This document shows, in pieces, positions 54,608-63,817 of a DNA stretch of 64,000 nucleotides. The stretch's first letter is position 1. Each line of letters begins with the position of its first letter. A program made the translations under genes and the position numbers. The notes under the pieces are model-generated. The model did not search any database and had not been told where the DNA came from. It saw only the letters and a list, made by a program, of their open reading frames with translations. Origin of the DNA: Prescottella defluvii (lineage in GTDB: Bacteria > Actinomycetota > Actinomycetes > Mycobacteriales > Mycobacteriaceae); the NCBI GenBank assembly GCA_029690005.1, contig CP121458.1:5041872-5105871 (forward strand), read 5' to 3'.

Positions 54608-55741
54608 CTAGGAGATCGTGAGTGAATTCCCGTTGAGGTAACTCAGCAACGGGCCGGCCATCTTGGCGCGGGCGGGCGGATGGAAGCCGAGGCCGTTGAC
54701 GGCTGCGGCGAGGTAACCGATCCGGTCCGACGTAATGAAGTTCAACCCGCCGAGCAGTTCCACCGCATGGGGTACGGCGGCCGCGATCGCATCCTGCGCC
54801 GCGTACCGAACCATGAGCGCGTCCACGAGCAGTTGCCGGCTGCGCAGCTCGTCCGTCATCCGACGGGCGATGTTCTCCAGCGACGCCATAGCGCCTTCCA
54901 GCGTGACCGCCAGCCGGAGACGGTCGGATTCGCTGATCCGGTCCGAACCCAGCGCCAGTTCCACCACGGCGCTGGCCGCTCCCAGGTAGGAACCGGTGAT
55001 CAGCAGTTCGAACCACAGGAAGGCCGCATTCTGAATGTCGTCGAGCTGCTCGCCTTCGCCCACCGAGGTGCGCACGACGAGGTCCGACGGCACCAGCACG
55101 TCGTCGATGGTGACCTGGTCGCTTTCGGCGCCGCCCAGCGCGAAGCTCGACCAGAACGAGCTGATCGAGACACCGTCGTCCTTCGCGGGAATGAGCGCGA
55201 CCGCGAGCTGTTCCTCCGGACCGTCCTCCGCGGGGAGCATGACGCTGGCGGTCAACAGATCCATCGAGTGCGACAGGCTGCAGGGCTTCTTGACCCCACT
55301 CAACCGGACGCCGTCAGGCGTCGGGGTGGCGGTCATGGTCGGCTTCAGGATCTGCCCGTCCGGGCGCCCCTCGGCGAAGCCGGATGCGAGCAGCAGGTTG
55401 TCGGCGGCGATGGCCTGCAGCAACATCCAATCCATGCCGGTGTTCGTCTCGCTCACCGCGACGAGGCTCGCCACCGAGAAGTGATGCATCGTGGTGGCGA
55501 CCGCCAGCGACGGTGACCGCGAACCGATCGCGCGCTGGACCCGGACCGCGTCGAGGGGGCTGGCCCCGATCCCGCCCAGATCGGCGGGAACGAGGAGTGC
55601 CGGTCCACCGGCCTCCTTGAACACCCCGGGGCCGGGACTGCCCGGTCGTTCCAGGTCGCCCTGCGGTATCGAGGTCAGTGCCTCGTCCAGGCCGGGCAGG
55701 GTGCTCCGAAGCACGCCGCGCTCAGTTTCCAGAAACCTCAT
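54608..55741 (-). CDS. Acyl-CoA dehydrogenase-like flavoprotein
   Basis: 377 residues, intact. The middle-domain pattern reads LASGFAEGRPDGQILKPTMT, GVRLSGVKKPCSLSHSMDLL, and the C-terminal helical bundle ends with ELLGGLNFITSDRIGYLAAA. The usual ACAD active-site Glu is not clearly recognisable, and the N-terminus is short, so it may be an atypical desaturase or flavin-dependent partner. GGAAGG precedes ATG 55741. It heads the operon with the SDR, aminotransferase and SRPBCC genes. Confidence 0.82.
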   Translation of the reverse strand: MRFLETERGVLRSTLPGLDEALTSIPQGDLERPGSPGPGVFKEAGGPALLVPADLGGIGASPLDAVRVQRAIGSRSPSLAVATTMHHFSVASLVAVSETNTGMDWMLLQAIAADNLLLASGFAEGRPDGQILKPTMTATPTPDGVRLSGVKKPCSLSHSMDLLTASVMLPAEDGPEEQLAVALIPAKDDGVSISSFWSSFALGGAESDQVTIDDVLVPSDLVVRTSVGEGEQLDDIQNAAFLWFELLITGSYLGAASAVVELALGSDRISESDRLRLAVTLEGAMASLENIARRMTDELRSRQLLVDALMVRYAAQDAIAAAVPHAVELLGGLNFITSDRIGYLAAAVNGLGFHPPARAKMAGPLLSYLNGNSLTIS

Positions 55742-55881
55742 GTTTCCGCCACCTTCCGTCCAGGTGTAGGGCTCGGGGCGAGGGAATCGCCCGAGGTCGG
55801 ATGTCCAAATTTCCCGGTTTCCAACCTCGTCCGGCGGCGTCCGCCGAACGGCGACCCGAGGGTTCACCCCGACACCCGTGG

Positions 55882-55900
55882 GGGTGGGGAATCCCCACCC
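55882..55900. promoter_or_regulatory. GGGTGGGGA-type palindrome upstream of the ACAD operon
   Basis: Perfect arms GGGTGGGGA (55882-55890) and TCCCCACCC (55892-55900) lie in the 176-bp gap between the cobF stop and the ACAD start. It may be an operator of the ACAD operon or a terminator for cobF; no U-tract is seen. Confidence 0.45.
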
Positions 55901-55917
55901 TGGGGTGCGGCGGCCCG

Positions 55918-56656
55918 TCAGCGACGGATCAGGTAGATGTCCATGATCCAGCCCTTGCGCTCGCGCAGTTCGGCACGCACGCGGACGATCTCGTCCTCGA
56001 CCTCGCGCAGCTTGCCGGAGATGAGGACCTCGTCGGGCAGACCCAGATACGCGCCCCACCAGATCTCTGCGTCCTTGTCGGGGACGTGGATGAAGCTGCA
56101 CTCGGCGTCGAGCATCACCACCGCGGTGTCGACGCCGTCGGGCAGGCCCTCGCGCAGCCGACGTCCGGTGGTGACATGGACCGGCTCGCCGATGCGGTTG
56201 AGCGCGATCCGGTGCTGCGCGGCGAGCGACTGGATGCTCGTGACCCCGGGGATCACCGAGTAGTCGAACGCGACGTTGCCGCGCGCGAGCACGCGTTCGA
56301 CGATCCGCAGTGTGCTGTCGTAGAGGGACGGGTCGCCCCACACCAGGATCGCGCCGACGCCGTCCTCGGCCGCGAAGCGCTCCTCGAACACCTGGGCGCG
56401 GCGGTCGTGCCAGTCGTCGACGACACCCTGGTAGTCGGCCGGGTCCGGTCCCGCGGCGGGTCGACGATGTCGACGATCCGGTACTCGTGGTCCATGTGCT
56501 CGGACAGGATCGTGGTGCGCAGGTCCACCAGTTCCTGCTTCTCGTCGCCCTTGCCGATGACGAAGAACACGTCGGCCCGGTTCATCGCCTTGACGGCCTG
56601 GATCGTCACCTGGTCGGGTCGCCGGCACCGATGCCGATCACGAGAAGCTCACGCAT
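55918..56656 (-). CDS. cobF: Precorrin-6A synthase (deacetylating) (two frameshifts)
   Basis: About 246 residues. N-terminal MRELLVIGIGAGDPTR is the SAM-dependent tetrapyrrole methylase start; after a slip near 56612, QAVKAMNRADVFFVIGKGDE and HMDHEYRIVDIVDPP; after another near 56458, VGAILVWGDPSLYDSTLRIV and SVIPGVTSIQSLAAQHRIAL. It methylates precorrin-5 at C-1 with loss of acetate in aerobic cobalamin synthesis. No other cob genes are near. It is divergent from thyA. Confidence 0.88.
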
Positions 56657-56714
56657 GCCGGGGACGCTACCGGTCCGGCTCGGATGTCCGGACCGCCGAC
56701 TCAGACTGTCCGCC

Positions 56715-57509
56715 GTGCACTCCCCCTATGAAGATCTGCTCCGCCTGGTCATGGACACCGGAACCGCGAAGGCGGACCGCACCGGAACCGGGACGCGCAG
56801 TGTCTTCGGGCACCAGATGCGCTGGGATCTCGCCGAGGGCTTCCGCTGATCACCACCAAGAAGGTGCATCTCAAGTCCATCGTGTACGAGCTGCTGTGGT
56901 TCCTGCGCGGCGAGTCCAACGTCAAGTGGCTGCAGGAGCACGGCGTCACGATCTGGGACGAGTGGGCGGACGCCGACGGCGAGCTGGGTGCCGGTCTACG
57001 GCGTGCAGTGGCGGTCGTGGCCGACGCCGTCGGGCGAGCACATCGACCAGATCACCAAGGTCATCGAGACCCTGAAGACCAACCCGGACTCGCGCCGGAT
57101 CATCGTCTCGGCGTGGAACGTCGCCGACCTCGACGACATGGCACTGCAGCCGTGCCACGCGTTCTTCCAGTTCTATGTCGCCGACGGCAAGCTCAGCTGC
57201 CAGCTGTACCAGCGCAGCGCCGACCTGTTCCTGGGCGTGCCGTTCAACATCGCCAGCTACGCGCTGCTCACCCACATGGTGGCGCAGCAGGCCGGGCTGG
57301 AGGTGGGCGACTTCATCTGGACCGGCGGCGACTGCCACATCTACGACAACCACGTCGACCAGGTCACCGAGCAGCTCTCCCGCGAGCCGCTCCCCTACCC
57401 GACGCTGAAGCTGAACAAGCGGGACTCGATCTTCGACTACACCTTCGAGGACGTCGAGATCGTCGACTACCGGCACCACCCGGCGATCAAGGCGCCGGTG
57501 GCCGTCTGA
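56715..57509 (+). CDS. thyA: Thymidylate synthase (two frameshifts)
   Basis: About 265 residues. It methylates dUMP to dTMP with methylene-THF. Seen are YEDLLRLVMDTGTAKADRTG, GTRSVFGHQMRWDLAEGF, KSIVYELLWFLRGESNVKWL, the catalytic Cys in MALQPCHAFFQFYVADGKLS, and GDCHIYDNHVDQ. Slips lie near 56850 and 56988. GTG 56715 gives the usual N-terminus. Its TGA overlaps the folA ATG (TGATG), so the pair is translationally coupled and supplies and recycles folate together. Confidence 0.94.
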
Positions 57510-57989
57510 TGATCGGTCTGATCTGGGGCCAGACCACGGCCGGGTGATCGGCCTCGACAACACGATCCCGTGGCGCATCCCCGAGGACATGGCCCACTTC
57601 AAGGACATCACCTTGGGCCACCCGGTGGTGATGGGCCGGCTGACGTGGGATTCGCTCCCGCCCCGGTTCCGCCCCTGCCGGGCCGCCGCAACATCGTCGT
57701 CACCCGCCAGGAGGGGTGGGCGGCCGACGGCGCCGAGACCGCGCACGGCGTCGAGCAGGCACTCACGCTCGCCGGCGACACCGCCTGGGTCGCAGGTGGT
57801 AGCCAGATCTACACGGCGGCAATGCCGTTCGCAGACCTGCTTTCGGTGACCGAGATCGACGCCGACATCGAGGGTGATGCCTTCGCCCCCGAGATCGGGG
57901 CCGAGTGGGTGGTCGGCGACGAGGGCGATTGGCACATCTCCGAGAAGTCGGGGCTGCGCTACCGGTTCCTCACGTACGTGCGCGGCTGA
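57509..57989 (+). CDS. folA: Dihydrofolate reductase (two frameshifts)
   Basis: About 160 residues. The start MIGLIWGQTTAG is followed, after a slip near 57540, by VIGLDNTIPWRIPEDMAHFK with the Trp and acidic residue of the active site, then VVMGRLTWDSLPPRFRP, and after a slip near 57678, RRNIVVTRQEGW and WVAGGSQIYTAAMPFADLLS. It regenerates tetrahydrofolate after thymidylate synthesis. Coupled to thyA. Confidence 0.92.
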
Positions 57990-58095
57990 CGCGGTGGCCG
58001 AACCGTTAGGTCGATAACCGGATCATCTCCGCTGCGGTGGGTCATACTGCGGAAGCAGTGTCCCGTTCGTCCCCGACGCATCGGAGTGGCATGTG

Positions 58096-58421
58096 ATGGA
58101 CAAGACCTCACTGACGGCTCTCGCCCGCCAGCAACTGAAGCTGGCGGCCGCGTCGACGAGCGGGCGTAGTTCGCAGACCGTGTTCGGCGGCCACCAGCGT
58201 CACCTGCGCCAGACCGTGATCGCACTCGGCGCCGGCAAGAGCCTGGCCGAGCACGACAGTCCCGGCGAGGCGACGATGCTGGTGCTCAGCGGCAAGCTCG
58301 CGCTGATCTGTGGCGAGGACTCGTGGAAGGGTTCCGCCGGGGACATGCTGATCATTCCCCGGCCCGGCACAGCGTCGACGCGCTCGAGGACGTCGCCTTC
58401 CTCCTCACGGTCGCCAAGTAG
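58096..58421 (+). CDS. Small cupin-domain protein (one frameshift)
   Basis: About 108 residues. TVIALGAGKSLAEHDSPGEA, TMLVLSGKLALICGEDSWKG and SAGDMLIIP form a single cupin barrel; the two His/Glu metal positions are only partly kept. After a slip near 58365 it ends RHSVDALEDVAFLLTVAK. ATG 58096 follows GTG 58093. Its role is unknown; LuxR- or stress-linked cupins of this size are common. It is convergent with tetR, 3 bp away. Confidence 0.75.
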
Positions 58422-58424
58422 CGG

Positions 58425-59033
58425 TCACGCCACCTCGGTCGCGGGGACGGCGCCGATCGACAGCAGCCCGTTCACGAATTCGCGCAGGGCTCGCTCGTCG
58501 CCCGTGTCGATGCCGCTGTTGGTGGTGACGAGCGACGCCACCAGGCGGAAGGCCCACGCACTGATCGCGTGCGGACCGAGCGTGACGGTCGGGTCACCGG
58601 CACACATCCGTTCGAAGTGCGGAACCAGGAACTCGGCCCCGCGCACGATGAGCGGCGCCGAGAACACCGTGAACCACGGCAGCACGGTCGCCGGATCGTC
58701 CCGCAGGCCCTTCTGCAGCACCGGGTGCCGATGTGCGTAACCGACGGCGAACACGATGCAATCGACGAACCCGGCCTGGAGCCGATCCTGGCTGCGCAGA
58801 ACCGGATCGAGCACCGCGAAGAACCGCGTGATCTCACGCTGCAACAGCGCGTCGAAGATCTGGGACTGGTCGCCGACGTACTTGTAGAGCGTCGGCCGGG
58901 ACAGTCCGGCTCGCTCGGCGATCAACGCATGCAACCGTGAGCCGTAACCGAACTCGATCAGGCATGCCTCGGCGGCGTCGAGGATGCGTTCGCGAATAGC
59001 GGTGGGGCTCAGATCTTGTGCTCTGGAACTCAC
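58425..59033 (-). CDS. TetR-family repressor of the di-iron/flavin oxygenase operon
   Basis: 202 residues, intact. HTH: DAAEACLIEFGYGSRLHALI, AERAGLSRPTLYKYVGDQSQ. GTG 59033 is preceded by TAGACT 7 nt upstream, a leaderless start. It is divergent from the AurF-like gene across 203 bp that contain the palindrome ACCGGCCGGT (59062-59071), a plausible TetR operator. That it controls the oxygenase genes follows from arrangement, not data. Confidence 0.87.
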   Translation of the reverse strand: MSSRAQDLSPTAIRERILDAAEACLIEFGYGSRLHALIAERAGLSRPTLYKYVGDQSQIFDALLQREITRFFAVLDPVLRSQDRLQAGFVDCIVFAVGYAHRHPVLQKGLRDDPATVLPWFTVFSAPLIVRGAEFLVPHFERMCAGDPTVTLGPHAISAWAFRLVASLVTTNSGIDTGDERALREFVNGLLSIGAVPATEVA

Positions 59034-59061
59034 CGCTCGGAGTCTAGCGTCGAACTAACCT

Positions 59062-59144
59062 ACCGGCCGGTTCTGTTTGCATCCGATTGCTGTGCCGACC
59101 GATCACAGACACCGTTGACGTTCGGCCCCGCACGCGCATACGTT
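59062..59144 (+). promoter_or_regulatory. Operator-like palindrome and promoter for the oxygenase operon
   Basis: ACCGGCCGGT occupies 59062-59071. A -35 TTGACG (59115-59120) and a -10 TACGTT (59139-59144) are 18 bp apart and oriented toward the AurF-like gene, whose start at 59237 has AGGAGGGA upstream. Confidence 0.45.
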
Positions 59145-59236
59145 CAAGGGGACACCGGCAGCAGGCGCCGTGTCGACCACGGCGTCGTTCCCGCCCCGCC
59201 GGCCCGCCGCGCGGGGTCCGCCCAGGAGGGACGGTC

Positions 59237-60132
59237 ATGACGCAGACGGCGAAACCGCACGCCCGGGAGCAGGTCGCGGACAGGTTGCTCAAAGGGTCGG
59301 TCAAACGCTCCTACGACCCGGTGGTGGACATCGACTGGGACGCGCCACTGGAGGACGGCAAGTACTTCCTGCCGCCGCACATACTCTCGCTGTACGGCAC
59401 ACCGATGTGGGACTCCATGAGCGAGGAGCAGCGAATCGAACTGTCCCGCCAGGAGTCCGCGAACATCCTCGGCGTCGGTACCTGGTTCGAGACATCCTGA
59501 ACCAGGCGCTGCTGCGCCACCTGCTCCACAACGACCCGGGTTCGCTGCACACCCGCTACGCCCTCACCGAGATGGGTGACGAGTGTCGGCACATGGCCAT
59601 GTTCGGCCGCGCGATCGAACGCATGGGCGCCAAACCCTTCCAGCTGCGCTGGTATCAGGCGACCGCAGTGAACCTGCTGCCCAAGACTTTCCGCGGCACG
59701 ATGCTGTGGGTGGCCGCGCTCATCGGCGAGGAGATCTTCGACGCCACCCAGCGCCGCGTGGTCGACGACCCGCAGTTGCAGCCGCTGATCGCGCGCCTGA
59801 TGCGCATCCACGTCACCGAAGAGGCCCGCCACATCCAGTTCGCGCGGGCCGGCGTGCGGCGCCGGATGGCCGAGACCCACCGCATCGAGAAGATCTGGGT
59901 GGGCACCGCCCAGGGCGTCGGCGGCCTACTGCTCGAGCGGCTGTTCACGAACCCGGCCATGTACCGGCGCGCGGGACTCGACGGACGGGAGGCCAGGCGG
60001 CAGGCCCTGGCAAACCCGTACTTCCGCGCGAACCAGCGCCGCGGATTCGCCGGTCTCGCCGAGTTCCTCGAGGACACCGGGCTGATGCGGCGCAGCTCCC
60101 GGGCGATGTGGCGTCGGGCGGGATTCTTGTGA
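59237..60132 (+). CDS. AurF-like di-iron N-oxygenase family protein (one frameshift)
   Basis: About 299 residues. Metal-ligand motifs of the AurF/ferritin-like fold are visible: SRQESANIL (Glu), EMGDECRHMAMFGRAIERMG (Glu-x2-His), LIGEEIFDATQRR (Glu), and RIHVTEEARHIQFARAG (His, Glu-x2-His). AurF oxidises an arylamine; homologues act on other amines or fatty substrates. A slip near 59497 lies just after the first ligand. Its TGA overlaps the next GTG, so it is coupled to the flavin monooxygenase. Confidence 0.85.
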
Positions 60133-61898
60133 CCGGCCTCGAGACCGCGCGGGTGGCGATCGTCGGCACCGGGTTCTCCAGCCTGTGCGTGGCGATCCGG
60201 TTGAAGGAAGCCGGAATCGACGACTTCGTGATCCTGGAGAAGGCGTCCGAGGTCGGCGGCACGTGGCGCGAGAACACCTATCCGGGCTGCGGTTGCGACG
60301 TGATGTCGCTGATGTACTCGTTCTCGTTCGCCCCGAACCGGCGGTGGACCCGGATGTACGCGCGGCAGCCCGAGATCCTCGAGTACATCCGAAGGATCGT
60401 CGGCGAGTACGACCTGGCCCCGCACATACGATTCGACTCCGAGGTGGTGGCCTACGACTTCGACGAGTCCGACGACCGCTGGACCGTCCGCACGCGCGGC
60501 GGGGACGCGTACCGTGCGCGGATCGTCGTGGCCGGGCTCGGACCGCTGCACAAGCCCAGCATCCCCGATTTCCCCGGGCGGGAACGCTTCACGGGCACGG
60601 CTTTCCACTCCGCGCAGTGGGACCACTCGGTCGACCTGACCGGCAAGCGGGTGGCGGTGATCGGCACCGGCGCCAGCGCGGTCCAGTTCGTGCCGGAGAT
60701 CGCGAAGGAGGCCGCGCACGTCGACGTCTTCCAGCGCACCGCGCACTGGATCGTCCCGAAACTCGATCGACCGATCACGCCCACCGAGAAGCGCCTGTTC
60801 CGCGCCGTCCCCGGCAGTCAGAAGATGTACCGCGGCGCGATCTACTGGAGCCATGAATCGCTGATCGCGGGCTTCATGCACCCCCGGCTGATGACGGCCC
60901 TCGAGCGTGTCGCCCGCGGGCTGCTGCGCCGCCAGGTGCCCGACCCAGACCTGCGCGCGGCCCTGACGCCGGACTACACGATCGGCTGCAAGCGGATCCT
61001 GGTGTCCAGCAACTACTATCCGACACTGCAACGGGACGACGTGGACCTGGTGACGGCGCGCATCGACGGCTTCGCCGAGACCGGCATCCGTACCGTCGAC
61101 GGTGTCGAACGCGCCGCCGACGTCGTCGTGTACGGCACCGGCTTCGCGATCGAGGACCGCTTCGAGACCGACCACATCGTCGGCCGGGGCGGGCTGACCA
61201 TCCAGGACGCGTGGCGCCGCGGCATGGAGGCGTACCTGGGGATGGCCGTGAGCGGCTTCCCGAACTTCTTCCTGATGATGGGCCCCAACTCGGGCGGCGG
61301 GAACCAGTCCATCGTGTTCGTCATCGAGGCGCAGTCGCACTACATCCTCGAGTGCCTGCAGATGATGGACCGTCGGGACGCCACCCGCATCGAGGTGCGG
61401 GCGGGCACCCAGCGGGACTTCAACCGCCGTATCCACCACAAGCTCGAGCGGTCGGTGTGGAACTCGGGCGGCTGCGACAGCTGGTACCTCGACCGGACCG
61501 GCCGCAATCGCGCGGTGTGGCCCGGGTCGAGCGTGTCGTACTGGCTGCGGACACGGCACCCGGACGTCGACGCGTTCGACCTGAGCAGCGCGGCCGAGCG
61601 CGACGAGGAGGACTACCGCGGGCCCGCGGTGCTCGAGGGCGGCGGCCGGACCCTGGACGTGGACGTGCACCTGACCGGGCACATGGACCCGCTCGACGGG
61701 CGCTACCACTGGTACGGCCAGGTGATGGGCGACGAGCGCATCGCGGACCTGAAGCGGCCGGACGCCGGGGTGCCCACGCTGCGGATCGGCGAGGGGCGCG
61801 CCGTGGACGCGACCCTCGCCGAGCAGGACCCGTGGGGGCACTTCCGGATCACCGGAGTCGGTGCACCACCGTTCTCCCTCGCCGACCTGGTGGTCTGA
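60129..61898 (+). CDS. Baeyer-Villiger/FMO-type flavin monooxygenase with C-terminal DUF4873
   Basis: 589 residues, intact. FAD motif VAIVGTGFSSLCVAIRLKEA, the BVMO/FMO fingerprint ERFTGTAFHSAQWDHS (FxGxxxHxxxW), NADP motif VAVIGTGASAVQFVPEIAKE, and YGTGFAIEDRFET. From about residue 495 a second domain (EGGGRTLDVDVHLTGHMDPL, DGRYHWYGQVMGDERI) matches DUF4873, common on actinobacterial FAD monooxygenases. It should insert oxygen into a ketone, amine or sulfide, coupled in time with the AurF-like enzyme. Confidence 0.88.
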   Translation: MTGLETARVAIVGTGFSSLCVAIRLKEAGIDDFVILEKASEVGGTWRENTYPGCGCDVMSLMYSFSFAPNRRWTRMYARQPEILEYIRRIVGEYDLAPHIRFDSEVVAYDFDESDDRWTVRTRGGDAYRARIVVAGLGPLHKPSIPDFPGRERFTGTAFHSAQWDHSVDLTGKRVAVIGTGASAVQFVPEIAKEAAHVDVFQRTAHWIVPKLDRPITPTEKRLFRAVPGSQKMYRGAIYWSHESLIAGFMHPRLMTALERVARGLLRRQVPDPDLRAALTPDYTIGCKRILVSSNYYPTLQRDDVDLVTARIDGFAETGIRTVDGVERAADVVVYGTGFAIEDRFETDHIVGRGGLTIQDAWRRGMEAYLGMAVSGFPNFFLMMGPNSGGGNQSIVFVIEAQSHYILECLQMMDRRDATRIEVRAGTQRDFNRRIHHKLERSVWNSGGCDSWYLDRTGRNRAVWPGSSVSYWLRTRHPDVDAFDLSSAAERDEEDYRGPAVLEGGGRTLDVDVHLTGHMDPLDGRYHWYGQVMGDERIADLKRPDAGVPTLRIGEGRAVDATLAEQDPWGHFRITGVGAPPFSLADLVV

Positions 61899-61918
61899 GG
61901 AGGCCCCACGGAAGGGGA

Positions 61919-61958
61919 GTCCGGCGCCGACCCCCTCCCCCGAGAATCGACGCCGGAC
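61919..61958 (+). terminator. Inverted repeat after the flavin monooxygenase
   Basis: GTCCGGCG (61919-61926) pairs with CGCCGGAC (61951-61958), 20 bp after the stop. There is no U-tract. Confidence 0.4.
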
Positions 61959-62092
61959 GGTCACGAGCCGTGAGAGAGCCACCACGAACACGCTCACGAC
62001 AACGTCACCGAATGAATCGGGGGCCGGGTGGAACGTGTTACACCCCATTTCGACCGAACTTCCGGATTTTTTCGGCCACCTATGCTGCCAGC

Positions 62093-63771
62093 ATGGTCGA
62101 CAGCGCGAATTGGGACTTCGGGGACTTCGAGAACCTGGAGGAAGTGCTCGCCGACATGCGCAGTCGCCTCGTCGACAGCGTCGCGACGCCCGCCCGGTTG
62201 CGCGAACTGCTCGAGGCAGTCCTCGTCGTGGGTGCGGGCCTGGAACTGGACTCGATCCTGCAGCGGATCGTGCAGGCGGCGACGACACTGCTCGACGCGC
62301 GGTACGGGGCGCTGGGTGTGCGGGATCCCGAGGGCGGCCTCTCGGAGTTCGTCTACGAGGGCATCACCGCGGACGAGCGCGCGCGGATGGGCCATCTGCC
62401 GGAGGGCCACGGCCTGTTGGGCCTGCTGATGGAGTATCCGCGGCCGGTGCGCGTCGCGCATCTGGGCAAGCACCCCGCGTCGGTCGGCTTCCCGCCGAAC
62501 CACCCGCCGATGGACAGCTTCCTCGGCATGCCGATCATCGTGCGGGGCCAGGTGTTCGGCAGCATCTACCTCACCGAGAAGCGCACCGGCCCCGAGTTCA
62601 CCGACGAGGACGAGACGATCCTCGACGCGCTCGCCACCTCGGCGGGCGTCGCGATCGACAACGCGCACCTGTTCGAGGAGTCCCGCACCCGGGAACGGTG
62701 GCTGACGGCGCTCGCGTCGTTCAACGCGCGGCTGCTGTCGGGCGGTTCGATCGACGAGGCGCTCGACCTGCTGGTGACGCGCACCCGCGACCTGTGCAGT
62801 GCGAGCGGCGCGTACGTCATGGTCGTCGACGAGGAAGACGCCACCGTCGAGGCCGCCGCCTCCGACGACGGCCCACGTGCGGGCAGCCACCTCGACCTGT
62901 CCGAGTCCGACCTGCTGCCGGTCGTTCGGGGCCGACGTCCCACGCTGCTCACCGAGCAGGATCGGGTGGCCCCGTTCGACGCGTCGGGCAGTGTCCGGAT
63001 CGCCGCGCTGCCGCTGTCCACGACGTCGGGCGTCGCGGGCATGCTGGTGGTCACGCGCGAGAGCCAGGCGTGGACGCAGGACGAGATCACCCGGTTGGGT
63101 CGATGGCCGACTCGGCCGCGCTGGCGGTGGAGTTCGCCGATCAGCAGCACCGCCGACGGCAGCTCGACGTCCTCGCCGACCGCGACCGCATCGGCCGCGA
63201 CCTGCACGACAACGTCATCCAGCAGCTGTTCGCGACCGGGATGAGCCTGCAGAGCCTGCTGCTCGACGAGGCCCACCCGGTTCCGGAATCCGCGGCGAAC
63301 ACGCTCACCCAGACGGTCTCCCAGCTCGACCGCACCATCCGTGAGATCCGCACCTCGATCTTCGACCTGCACACCGCGGGCGAGGAGGCTCCGACGAGCC
63401 TGCGCCGACGGCTGCTCGATGCGGTCGGCGACCTGACCACCAGGTCGGCGCTCACCCCGAACGTGCAGTTCACGGGGGCGATCGACACGCTCGTGCCGAC
63501 CCGGATCCATCCGCACGCCGAGGCGGTCCTACGCGAGGGGCTGAGCAACGCGCTGCGGCACGCGGGCGCGTCCACGATCACGGTCGCGGTCGACGCCGCC
63601 GACCACCTGACGATCCGCATCTGCGACGACGGCGTCGGCGTTCCGGACAGTCCGCGCCGGAGCGGCCTGGACAACCTGGCCCGACGGGCCGAGCAGTGCG
63701 GCGGCGTCTGCACCGTGGCGGCCGGCGTGAGCGCCGGGACCGAGCTGACGTGGCGGGTGCCGTTGCGCTGA
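62093..63771 (+). CDS. DosS/DevS-like GAF-GAF sensor histidine kinase (one frameshift)
   Basis: About 560 residues. GAF-A (residues 40-190) retains NHPPMDSFLGMPIIVRGQVF, where His137 aligns with the heme-ligating His of mycobacterial DosS. GAF-B follows, then, past a slip near 63105, the HisKA_3 box RDRIGRDLHDNVIQQLFATG with the phospho-His, and an HATPase domain (EGLSNALRHAG, ICDDGVGVPD, SGLDNLARRAEQCGG). It is probably a cytoplasmic gas/redox sensor. TATGCT 6 nt before ATG 62093 suggests a leaderless start. No response-regulator gene lies beside it here. Confidence 0.87.
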
Positions 63772-63817
63772 GTTCGTTGCGCTGAGGTGACGCGCCGAGA
63801 GGGCTAGCGTCGTAGCC

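Noticed and set aside
59655..62288. 877-codon minus-strand ORF opposite the AurF/flavin monooxygenase genes
   Set aside because: The plus strand has full catalytic motifs and coupled starts; the antisense frame is a codon-bias shadow.
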